A stretch of 8,705 bases of DNA. Origin: Candidatus Omnitrophota bacterium (GTDB taxonomy: Bacteria > Omnitrophota > Gorgyraeia > Velamenicoccales > Velamenicoccaceae). Position numbers and translations under genes: made by a program. The stretch's first letter is position 1; the number at the start of each line of letters is the position of its first letter. Below the pieces are notes generated by a model. The model saw only the letters and a program-made list of their open reading frames with translations. It ran no database searches and had not been told where the DNA came from. This document shows positions 1-5,655 of this stretch, one piece after another. Location: contig JAQUOM010000065.1 in assembly GCA_028717105.1 (NCBI GenBank), positions 1 through 8,705 of the forward strand. The letters are read 5' to 3'.

Positions 1-13
1 GCTCTTCCGATCT
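1..13. other. Illumina adapter remnant at contig end
   Basis: The first 13 bases, GCTCTTCCGATCT, are identical to the 3' end of the standard Illumina TruSeq-type adapter (reverse complement AGATCGGAAGAGC). Their position at the extreme end of the window fits untrimmed adapter carried into the assembly. Genomic sequence most likely starts at base 14. The reading frame of the truncated gene continues through these bases only by chance and gains about four artificial residues. Confidence 0.93.
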
Positions 14-614
14 GACGGGCCGGAGCCTTCGGTTTCTCTCTTCTGCCCTCTTGAGCCGCACCGCGGCCCTTCCAGGTTTCAAAACGATGCATCAGACGAT
101 CAAAAAAAGACGCGAAAAACGGAATCACGAGGATCTCGCCGATCAAAGGCAGCGACAACAATCCCAGCATCAACAAAATCACATAGGCGCCGGTCCTGCC
201 GAAGTAATGAACGAGAAAATCGGAAAAGACCAGGCCCACAATGCCGCCGCGGCTGAAACGTACGGTGGATCGGTCTGCGAGAAAAAGGGCGAGGAAAGAA
301 GAAAGCGACACCGCCAGGATAAAAATCCCCAAGAGCTTTACGACATTCGTGCGGATGTGTTGGGCACGGACGAATTTCAACCCCCACAAAAACAGGAAAG
401 CGGGAAATAGATAAGACGCCCAGCCGAAGACGAAAAAGAAGAAACCCGAAAGATAGGCTCCGAAAATATTGATCAGATTCTTGGGGGGCGTGTTCGGGTC
501 GGACGTGTAAAACGACAGGTCCGCCGGATGATAGGAAACAAAACTCAAAAGGACGAGGACCGTCAGGGCAAAAATGAATATGCCGATGATCTCTAAAACG
601 TGTTCCTTTTTCAT
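1..614 (-). CDS. ftsK: DNA translocase FtsK, N-terminal 4TM membrane domain (3' truncated by contig end)
   Basis: FtsK/SpoIIIE proteins anchor at the division septum through an N-terminal four-helix membrane domain and pump chromosomal DNA with a C-terminal RecA-like motor. Only the membrane part is present here. The frame opens with ATG at 614 (MKKEHVLEIIG) and stays open for 204 codons to the edge, about 200 of them genomic. Four hydrophobic segments lie near residues 8-28, 52-80, 93-113 and 141-168. They carry the family-like pattern of a Gly-Ala pair at the start of the second helix (FGAYLSG), a Pro inside it (YLFPAFLFLWGL) and an SRGG...GLVF segment before the fourth. A basic tail starting near residue 172 looks like the start of the linker to the motor. 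An AGGGG Shine-Dalgarno lies six bases upstream. The gene follows pnp on the same strand. Walker motifs and the gamma domain lie outside the window, so the assignment rests on the membrane domain and the context. Confidence 0.8.
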   Translation of the reverse strand, partial: MKKEHVLEIIGIFIFALTVLVLLSFVSYHPADLSFYTSDPNTPPKNLINIFGAYLSGFFFFVFGWASYLFPAFLFLWGLKFVRAQHIRTNVVKLLGIFILAVSLSSFLALFLADRSTVRFSRGGIVGLVFSDFLVHYFGRTGAYVILLMLGLLSLPLIGEILVIPFFASFFDRLMHRFETWKGRGAAQEGRREKPKAPARQIGR

Positions 615-632
615 GGCATGCCCCTAAATAAG

Positions 633-741
633 AAACCCTAAACTCTAAACAAACTCTAAACTCAACATCCAAATATTCCGCAAAAAACCATGAAGATTTG
701 GTTGAGATTTTTAGTGTTTAGCGTTTAGGGTTTAAAGTTTA
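633..741. repeat. Inverted arrays of heptamers (TTTAGNG type) upstream of ftsK
   Basis: On the plus strand 710-741 reads as consecutive heptamers TTTAGTG, TTTAGCG, TTTAGGG, TTTAAAG and then TTTA. The facing arm at 633-664 is the same unit in reverse complement (CCTAAAC, TCTAAAC, CTCTAAAC). With the flanks (633-674 against 696-733) the two form a long imperfect inverted repeat around a loop at 675-695. Transcribed from the minus strand, it would sit in the pnp-ftsK spacer and upstream of ftsK. The ftsK Shine-Dalgarno (621-625) lies within one more TTTAGGGG-like unit. No coding potential was seen here. Confidence 0.8.
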
Positions 742-748
742 CCCTGTT

Positions 749-780
749 GGAGAAAGCCGCCGGTTTCAAACGGCGGTCAT
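749..780 (-). terminator. Possible pnp terminator hairpin
   Basis: At 757-776 a CCGCC...GGCGG stem with an inner GTTT/AAAC continuation and one bulged base encloses a two-base loop, about 80 bases past the pnp stop. Read on the minus strand it is followed by CTTTCTCC, a poor U tract. On the plus strand it is followed by a better T run (TCATTTTTCG), but no plus-strand gene precedes it. A second dyad, GACGGC (796-801) with GCCGTC (826-831), lies between this hairpin and the pnp stop. Together they may terminate pnp or protect its mRNA 3' end. The function is inferred from position only. Confidence 0.35.
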
Positions 781-856
781 TTTTCGCTTGAAGCCGACGG
801 CGGCCTTAAACTGCTGCCGGCGCAAGCCGTCAGAGTATGTCGTTCTCTAACGGGGT

Positions 857-2965
857 TTATTTTTCAGGCTTGGCCTGCTTCCTGCTCAAATTGATCCGGC
901 CAAGTTCATCAATACTGATGACCTTCACCGGAAACTCGTCGCCCAGCTTGACGACGTCTTCGACGTTCTTGACATACTTATCGTCCAGCTCCGAGACATG
1001 GCAAAGGCCTTCCTTGTTAGGCAGGATCTCGACGAAGGCGCCGAAATTCATAATACGCTTCACCTTGCCCTTATAGATCCTGCCGATCTCCGCATCTTCG
1101 GTGAGACCCTTGATCATATCGATAGCCCGCGCGGAAGCGGCGCTGTCTGTCGATGCCACCAGGACCGAACCGTCGTCTTCCACGTCAATGGCAACCCCTG
1201 TCAGCTCGATGATCTTGCGGATGTTCTTGCCGCCGGGTCCGATCAGGTCTCCGATGCGTTCCTGGTTGATCTTCAGATGCGTGATGCGGGGCGCGTATTC
1301 GGAAAGCTCCTTGCGGGGAGCCCCCAGAACGGCCGTCATCTTATCGAGGATGAAATGACGGGCTGTTTTGGAACGGTCCAGCACCTCGCGGATAATCTCG
1401 AAATCAATGCCGCTGATCTTTAAATCCAACTGGATCGCCGTGATCCCCTTGCGGGTGCCGGCAATCTTAAAATCCATGTCCCCGTGATGGTCTTCCAGGC
1501 CGGCAATATCCGTCAGGAGCACATGCTTGGCGCCTTCATGCACCAGGCCCATGGCGATCCCGGCAACCGGTTCCTTGATCGGCACGCCTGCGTCCATCAA
1601 AGACAAACTCGATGCGCAGACCGTCGCCATGCTCGAAGAACCGTTGGACTCCAAGATCTCGGAAACGACGCGCACGGTGTAAGGGAATTCTTCCGGCGTC
1701 GGCATGACCGCTTTCAAGGATTTTTCCGCCAGCGCCCCGTGGCCGATCTCGCGCCTCCCGGCTCCCCTGACCGGCTTGACCTCGCCGACAGAAAACGGAG
1801 GAAAATTATAATGGAGCATGAACTTTTTATAGCTCTTACCCTCTAAAGCTTCAATAAGCTGTTCATCCGCCCGCGTCCCCAGGGTGGTCACCGCCAAACT
1901 CTGCGTCTGGCCGCGGGTGAACAATCCCGAGCCGTGCGTCCGCGGCAGAGCGCCGACTTCACAACTGATGGCGCGGACCTCGTCGAATTTGCGGCCGTCT
2001 ACGCGGCGATTCTCTTCCAGCGCAAGCTTGCGGATCTCTTCGCTTTCTATCTCATCCAGGGCCGCTTTGACATCCTTCTCGCAAACCTGGTCCTCTCCCT
2101 CTTTTTCAACGCAGAAACGCTCCGTCACATCCTTATAAAGCATCTGGACCGCTTCCATGCGCGCTTCTTTCTGGGCGATCTTGCAATTCTCTTTCACGCG
2201 ATCCATGTATGCGGCCTTGATGCTCTTGACGAGCTCCGGGCTGACAGCGCGGTCTTCATAGCTCATCTTTTCCCGGCCGCACGCCTTGACCAGCTCCTCC
2301 TGGACCTTGATGGTAACCTGGAGCTGCTCGTGGCCGAATTTCAAAGCTTCATACACCACCGCTTCTTCCAGCCCCCTGGCCTCCCCTTCGATCATGATGA
2401 CTTTTTTGCGATTGCCCACAACGACCAGGTCCAGGTCGCTCGCTTCACGCTGGGCATATGTCGGATTGACGACCAGTTTACCGTCAACGCGGCCGATGCG
2501 GACAGCGCCAATCGGCCCTTCAAACGGGATCTGCGAAATCCCTAAGGCCGCAGACGCGCCAATAACGGCCAAAACATCGGGATCGTTCTCCGCGTCGCTG
2601 GAAAGGACGAGGGCGATGACCTGCACGTCGTTCCTGAAACCCTGGGGGAAAAGAGGGCGAACGGGCCGGTCGATGAGACGGGAAATCAGAATCTCGCTCT
2701 CGGACGGCCGTCCTTCACGCTTAAAGAAACCGCCCGGGATCCTGCCGGCGGCATAAGTCTTTTCCTGGTATTCGACGGTCAAGGGGAAAAAATCAATCCC
2801 TTCCCTGATGTCCTTGGACACACAGGCCGTCACGAGGACCACCGAACCGCCCATCTGCACGGTCACGGCCCCGTCGGCCTGTTTGGCCAGTTTTCCCGTC
2901 GATAAAATTAAATTCTTGTCCCCAAATGGGGCTTCCACTTTTTCAATTTTTGGATTCATAGTCAT
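857..2965 (-). CDS. pnp: Polyribonucleotide nucleotidyltransferase (PNPase)
   Basis: PNPase degrades RNA 3'-to-5' by phosphorolysis, releasing nucleoside diphosphates, and can add 3' tails. It is a trimer and often part of the RNA degradosome. The 702-residue protein is full length. It has a first RNase PH domain (about 10-145, with RPVRPLFPQGF at 100-110), an all-helical linker (about 240-315), a second RNase PH domain (about 320-550, with GRREIGHG at 403-410 and the ESNGSSSMA phosphate-binding loop near 439-447), a KH domain with GPGG at 576-579, and an S1 domain (about 627-697). D486 and D492 in TDIAGLEDHHGDMDF match the catalytic metal-binding aspartates. The ATG at 2965 lies two bases after the rpsO stop. 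The nearest AGGA is about 14 bases away, so translation is probably coupled to rpsO. A second ATG two codons downstream is possible. No frameshift or missing motif was seen. Confidence 0.97.
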   Translation of the reverse strand: MTMNPKIEKVEAPFGDKNLILSTGKLAKQADGAVTVQMGGSVVLVTACVSKDIREGIDFFPLTVEYQEKTYAAGRIPGGFFKREGRPSESEILISRLIDRPVRPLFPQGFRNDVQVIALVLSSDAENDPDVLAVIGASAALGISQIPFEGPIGAVRIGRVDGKLVVNPTYAQREASDLDLVVVGNRKKVIMIEGEARGLEEAVVYEALKFGHEQLQVTIKVQEELVKACGREKMSYEDRAVSPELVKSIKAAYMDRVKENCKIAQKEARMEAVQMLYKDVTERFCVEKEGEDQVCEKDVKAALDEIESEEIRKLALEENRRVDGRKFDEVRAISCEVGALPRTHGSGLFTRGQTQSLAVTTLGTRADEQLIEALEGKSYKKFMLHYNFPPFSVGEVKPVRGAGRREIGHGALAEKSLKAVMPTPEEFPYTVRVVSEILESNGSSSMATVCASSLSLMDAGVPIKEPVAGIAMGLVHEGAKHVLLTDIAGLEDHHGDMDFKIAGTRKGITAIQLDLKISGIDFEIIREVLDRSKTARHFILDKMTAVLGAPRKELSEYAPRITHLKINQERIGDLIGPGGKNIRKIIELTGVAIDVEDDGSVLVASTDSAASARAIDMIKGLTEDAEIGRIYKGKVKRIMNFGAFVEILPNKEGLCHVSELDDKYVKNVEDVVKLGDEFPVKVISIDELGRINLSRKQAKPEK

Positions 2966-2967
2966 GA

Positions 2968-3234
2968 TTATTTACGCAATCCTAACTTTGAGAGGAGCTC
3001 TTCATACTTCTTGGTGTCATTTTTTTTCAGGTACGAGAGCAGACGACGGCGCGTGCTGACCATTTTCAGCAGCCCCTGGCGGGAGTGATGATCTTTCTTG
3101 TGAACTTCAAAATGCTTGGAAAGCTCATTGATCCGTTCGGTCAAAAGGGCGATCTGCACGAACGCAGAACCCGTATCTTTCTCATGCACCTTGTAACTTC
3201 CGATGATCTCTTGTTTTTTAGCACTCTCTAACAT
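2968..3234 (-). CDS. rpsO: 30S ribosomal protein S15
   Basis: S15 is a primary binder of the 16S rRNA central domain and organises the platform of the small subunit. The 88-residue product has the normal family length and four-helix layout. It carries the S15 signature HKKDHHSRQGLLKMVSTRRR at residues 45-64, with the rRNA-contacting D48, H49, S51 and R52 region intact. The frame stays open 22 codons further upstream to an ATG at 3300, but that site has no ribosome binding site. The ATG at 3234 is preceded by AGGAGG nine bases away and gives the standard N-terminus MLESAKK, so it is chosen. pnp follows after two bases, the usual rpsO-pnp pair. A strong promoter and a short structured leader lie upstream. 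Confidence 0.97.
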   Translation of the reverse strand: MLESAKKQEIIGSYKVHEKDTGSAFVQIALLTERINELSKHFEVHKKDHHSRQGLLKMVSTRRRLLSYLKKNDTKKYEELLSKLGLRK

Positions 3235-3331
3235 CCGTTCCTTCCTCCTAAAACCCGGTTGCATTGGCCCTCTTTCCGCGGGCTGTTTGGCGCTTTTCAT
3301 TAAGCGCTTGTCTTCATTTGACTTTTAATAG
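3235..3331 (-). promoter_or_regulatory. rpsO 5' leader, candidate S15 autoregulatory region
   Basis: If transcription begins about seven bases after the -10 box, the rpsO mRNA has a leader of roughly 95-100 bases. Two small hairpins are visible: GCGCTT (3290-3295) with AAGCGC (3302-3307), and GCCC (3267-3270) with GGGC (3280-3283). An AACCGGGTT near-palindrome lies just before the AGGAGG. In several bacterial groups S15 binds its own leader, using structures that differ between lineages. Seeing hairpins here is direct; control by S15 is inference from gene identity. Confidence 0.35.
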
Positions 3332-3337
3332 TTTAGC

Positions 3338-3366
3338 AGTATACCGTTGAGTCTTCCTTAAGTCAA
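3338..3366 (-). promoter_or_regulatory. Sigma70-type promoter of rpsO-pnp
   Basis: On the minus strand TTGACT (3366-3361) is separated by exactly 17 bases from TATACT (3343-3338), each one base from the consensus hexamer. The predicted start near 3331 lies about 100 bases upstream of the rpsO start codon. This is the best promoter-like sequence in the window and fits the expected high expression of a ribosomal protein gene. Confidence 0.8.
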
Positions 3367-3432
3367 GGGGTTTCCCAAGAAAAGTCCAAATCGGGATCCG
3401 ACCCTCCGGATGATTTTCTCTTCTGCGGCCAT
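3358..3432 (-). CDS. Possible 24-residue small protein ahead of the rpsO promoter
   Basis: An ATG at 3432 preceded by AAGGAG with a six-base spacer opens a frame of 24 codons (MAAEEKIIRRVGSRFGLF...), ending in TAA directly before the rpsO -35 box. The last two sense codons, TTG ACT, come immediately before the stop and are not the -35 box itself. The peptide is amphipathic and basic, with no family recognised. The frame continues upstream without a stop to about 3503, so it could instead be the tail of a decayed gene. The ribosome binding site is the only positive evidence. Confidence 0.22.
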   Translation of the reverse strand: MAAEEKIIRRVGSRFGLFLGNPLT

Positions 3433-3612
3433 GAGGATCTCCTTGAGCCACAGCCGCTTCCGGCACCTCCGAAACGTTGCCGTCAAAACAAATGGTGCCA
3501 GGATCGAAATCCTCGAAATTCAGATTACGGATCGACAAATCATCAAAATATAACTCCGGGTCACCGGAACTTTTTAAAACGAAAGAGCGGCGATAAAACT
3601 AGTATCCCCTTG

Positions 3613-3646
3613 TTCGAGGTCTCTCCTCGAAAGGCGAGACCTCGAA
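3613..3646. repeat. Perfect 11-bp-stem hairpin after the hypothetical gene
   Basis: TTCGAGGTCTC at 3613-3623 is the exact reverse complement of GAGACCTCGAA at 3636-3646. After one mismatch the stem continues for three more pairs (CCT with AGG) around a CGAA loop. It begins 14 bases past the stop of the gene at 3660-4322. On the minus strand no U tract follows (CAAGGGGATAC), so it is not a standard intrinsic terminator. A role in 3' end protection or as a factor-binding site is possible but unproven. Confidence 0.6.
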
Positions 3647-3659
3647 AAACCTTCTTGCT

Positions 3660-4322
3660 TCATTCACCGATCTCCTGGTCGAGAAAGCCGATGAGTTTTT
3701 CGATCTCCTGGGCCGTCTTATCCGAGACCAGGTGGCCGTAAACCACCTCTCTCTGCAAAGCCTTGATCGTAGCCGCCAGGCGCCTCAATGTCTTGGCCCG
3801 GCGCTCGGCCCGGGCCTTCTGGGGGTCTTCTTCTTCACGGATCGAACGAAGCCTCAGGCCCACCTGTTTTTTGACTTCTTTGCCGTCTCTGCCGTCCTCA
3901 AAGACGCTTTTTTTGAATTCCTGGTAATCGTCTTCTGTCAATTCTTGCCGCTTGGCCGCCAGACGCAGCACATTAACCGCATCTAAAGCGGGAATGCTTT
4001 TAGGCTGCGGCGTCTCCTCCGACTGAACGCTCTTTAAAAACTCCGGTTCGTTCTTTTCAAGGAAGTAATACGAATGCAGGAGCTTGCTGGCGGTCTGCTG
4101 CTGCACGCCGATCTCGCCCTTGCAATACGCCTCGAAACTCATATATCCCCATTCCTTGAACATCTTGTCTTTATAGACCGTATAGAGGATCTGCCCCAGG
4201 TTGATCCAGGAAGACTTAAAGTTTTTTGACGCCGCCAGGACCTGATAACGCAAAGACCCCGGTTCCAGGCCCTCCATTTTTTGTTCGATGTTACGGATGG
4301 ACTTGCTCTTGAGATCTGACAT
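3660..4322 (-). CDS. Hypothetical protein with HTH-like segment and helical C-terminus
   Basis: The 220-residue product is soluble, with no signal peptide or membrane segment. Residues 38-90 (SSWINLGQILYTVYKDKMF, then EAYCKGEIGVQQQTASKLLH) look like a compact helical unit in which EIGVQQQTASKLLHSYYFLE resembles a helix-turn-helix. Residues 110-155 form a second helical region, and 160-195 is highly basic (KARAERRAKTLRRLAATIKAL), suited to a coiled coil or nucleic-acid contact. A GTGAG ribosome binding site sits five bases before the ATG. The gene is flanked by dyad-symmetric spacers on both sides and lies 85 bases after the aminopeptidase gene. Proteins with this N-terminal style occur as uncharacterised ORFs in deltaproteobacteria-like and candidate-phylum genomes; that is recollection, not a search result. 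A DNA-binding role is only a guess. Confidence 0.8.
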   Translation of the reverse strand: MSDLKSKSIRNIEQKMEGLEPGSLRYQVLAASKNFKSSWINLGQILYTVYKDKMFKEWGYMSFEAYCKGEIGVQQQTASKLLHSYYFLEKNEPEFLKSVQSEETPQPKSIPALDAVNVLRLAAKRQELTEDDYQEFKKSVFEDGRDGKEVKKQVGLRLRSIREEEDPQKARAERRAKTLRRLAATIKALQREVVYGHLVSDKTAQEIEKLIGFLDQEIGE

Positions 4323-4341
4323 GAAAACTCACTTTCTGCCG

Positions 4342-4396
4342 TAAGCCGCGGGCTTCCGGCCGTAAATTTGGAAAATTATCCGCTGCCGGCGGCTTA
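4342..4396. repeat. Inverted repeat between aminopeptidase and hypothetical gene
   Basis: TAAGCCGC (4342-4349) is the exact reverse complement of GCGGCTTA (4389-4396). GC-rich flanks (GGGCTTCCGGC and GCTGCCGGC) extend the pairing imperfectly around an AT-rich loop. It starts 12 bases past the aminopeptidase stop and could act as its transcript-end structure, though no U tract follows. The 10-mer GCTGCCGGCG at 4382-4391 also occurs at 813-822, inside the dyad after pnp. Confidence 0.5.
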
Positions 4397-4407
4397 AAGC
4401 TTGCAGC

Positions 4408-5505
4408 CTAATTTAAACCTTTCAATTCCCTGACCACAAATTTCCCGTTTTTCTGGACGAGCCTGCCGTCCAGATAGACCTCTCCGTCCCCTTTCAATAT
4501 CTTCACCAAATCCCAATGGATGCTCGAACGATTTCCGTTATCGGCGATTTTGTAGGCCTGCCCCGGCGTAAAATGGATCGAACCACAGATCTTTTCGTCG
4601 AAAAGGATGTTCTTCATCGGGGTATCGATATTTTTATTCAGGCCGAAAGCGAACTCTCCGATATAACGCGCCCCTGCATCCGCATCGAGGATCTTACGAA
4701 GCTCTGTTTCGCTGCCGGCGCGGCAGGAAGCCCCGGCAATCCTGCCTTTTTTGAATTCAAGCCTGACGCCGTCGAATTCCTTGCCGTGATAGAAGCTGGG
4801 AACGTTGTAGGTAATATAGCCTTCAACGGAATCCTTCACCGGCGCCGTATAGACTTCGCCGTCCGGCATATTGCGCAGGCCTTCGCTCTTGACGGCCGGG
4901 ATCCCTTTTTTGGAAAACCGCAGGTCCGTGTCCGAAGAAACGATCCGTATCTCTCGCGCCCCGCCGACCATGCGCCACAGGCGCGTGATCTTTTTGGCAA
5001 AATCCGGCCAGTCGATATTACAGGCCCTGAAATAAAAATCCTCAAAAGCCTCCAGGCTCATGCACGCATCCTGCGCCAGTCCAAACGTGGGATAGCGCGT
5101 AACGACCCACCGCGTATGGTCTACCCGCCGGTCCGATATCGGCCTTAATACCTGCTGGCGCCTGACCATTTTAGCCATCTCTACGCCGGCGAAATTCTGC
5201 GTGTTCTCTGTGGCGCCGATGCCGATATAGACGTTCGCTTTTTTCATGGCATCCAGGCGGTGCCGAGGAAAATAAGACAACTGGGCGTCGTCGGCCAGCT
5301 CATAGAACTTTCGGGCAAGGTCTTCGGACGCAAAATGATATTCGACGGAGCGGGCCCGTTTTTTAAGACACTCTTCGTAGATCGCCTCGACCAGCGGCAG
5401 GCATCTGACGCCGCTGAAATCTATCACGACAATATCGCCTTTGCCGACCCTGGTGGAATAATTGACAAGGATATCGGCTAACTTTTCAATTCTTGGATCT
5501 TTCAT
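4408..5505 (-). CDS. M29-family metallo-aminopeptidase (AmpS/AmpT/leucyl aminopeptidase type)
   Basis: M29 enzymes are cytoplasmic two-metal aminopeptidases that remove N-terminal residues from peptides. The 365-residue protein is slightly shorter than the roughly 400-residue Thermus and Staphylococcus members but carries the full active-site set: E217 in PDGEVYTAP, E284 in YIGEFAFG, H311 in GSIHFTPGQAY, Y318, and H330 and D332 in SSIHWDLVKIL. These match the metal ligands and catalytic residues of the family in order and spacing. The N-terminal half (about 1-180) is the usual alpha/beta domain, with no signal peptide. The ATG at 5505 has GGAGG four bases upstream. The gene lies about 150 bases after tex, with a repeat element between them, so it may have its own promoter. 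Substrate preference cannot be read from the sequence. Confidence 0.92.
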   Translation of the reverse strand: MKDPRIEKLADILVNYSTRVGKGDIVVIDFSGVRCLPLVEAIYEECLKKRARSVEYHFASEDLARKFYELADDAQLSYFPRHRLDAMKKANVYIGIGATENTQNFAGVEMAKMVRRQQVLRPISDRRVDHTRWVVTRYPTFGLAQDACMSLEAFEDFYFRACNIDWPDFAKKITRLWRMVGGAREIRIVSSDTDLRFSKKGIPAVKSEGLRNMPDGEVYTAPVKDSVEGYITYNVPSFYHGKEFDGVRLEFKKGRIAGASCRAGSETELRKILDADAGARYIGEFAFGLNKNIDTPMKNILFDEKICGSIHFTPGQAYKIADNGNRSSIHWDLVKILKGDGEVYLDGRLVQKNGKFVVRELKGLN

Positions 5506-5551
5506 GATGCCTCCATGAGATAGAAACGAAATGTGAACAATAAAACAAAAA

Positions 5552-5580
5552 ATTATCGTTTGTTGCGTTCTTTGAGTCTG
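5552..5580 (-). promoter_or_regulatory. Weak candidate promoter of the aminopeptidase gene
   Basis: On the minus strand GATAAT (5557-5552) matches five of six -10 positions. At 17 bases upstream stands CAGACT (5580-5575), matching three of six -35 positions and lying inside the repeat arm. A start near 5545 would give a 40-base leader. The -35 match is poor, so this is only a possibility. Confidence 0.22.
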
Positions 5581-5637
5581 TTGAGTTTTTTGAGCTATGC
5601 CTCTATGAACCCAATAAACTCAATCGACTCAAGAAAC
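5567..5637. repeat. Inverted arrays of nonamers (TTGAGTNNN) between tex and aminopeptidase
   Basis: The left arm shows TTGAG every nine bases on the plus strand (TTGAGTCTG, TTGAGTTTT, TTGAG). The right arm, read on the minus strand, shows TTGAGTCGA, TTGAGTTTA and TTGGGTTCA. As a pair, 5567-5588 and 5616-5637 match at most of 22 positions as an inverted repeat around a 27-base spacer. The element starts 18 bases after the tex stop and may serve as the tex transcript end or as leader of the next gene. There is no clear U tract directly after the stem. Confidence 0.75.
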
Positions 5638-5655
5638 TTTTTATGATCAGCCGGT

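Larger units (their letters stand above)
3314..3598 (-). pseudogene. Orphan open frame or gene remnant upstream of rpsO
   Basis: This minus-strand frame is open from after the TAG at 3599-3601 to a TGA at 3314-3316. The first 40 or so codons look protein-like (RRSFVLKSSGDPELYFDDLSI followed by RNLNFEDFDPGTICFDG), resembling the beta-rich end of an exported or carbohydrate-binding domain. The later part loses this character and runs through the rpsO promoter. The only start candidate with any length is TTG at 3538, with no well-placed ribosome binding site. It may be a decayed 3' gene fragment or chance. No family was recognised. Confidence 0.2.

Noticed and set aside
100..672. A 190-codon minus-strand open frame rich in Phe, Arg, Pro and Cys
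   Set aside because: It overlaps the FtsK membrane-domain frame out of phase, starts inside the heptamer repeat with no ribosome binding site, and lacks any fold-like pattern. The neighbouring frame from 614 gives four clean membrane helices.
710..737. TTTAGGG units resembling plant telomere repeats
   Set aside because: Only one unit is exact. The neighbours are TTTAGTG, TTTAGCG and TTTAAAG, and the locus sits between two bacterial genes, so eukaryotic contamination or a telomere is unlikely.
749..780. A plus-strand terminator for a plus-strand gene
   Set aside because: The T run is better on the plus strand, but no plus-strand gene lies to its left, so only a role for the minus-strand pnp transcript was kept, at low confidence.
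837..2756. Several plus-strand ORFs of 79-203 codons opposite pnp
   Set aside because: All are antisense to a complete PNPase with intact motifs and have no independent support.
3235..3300. A 22-codon N-terminal extension of rpsO
   Set aside because: The ATG at 3300 has no Shine-Dalgarno. The ATG at 3234 has AGGAGG and gives the normal 88-residue S15.
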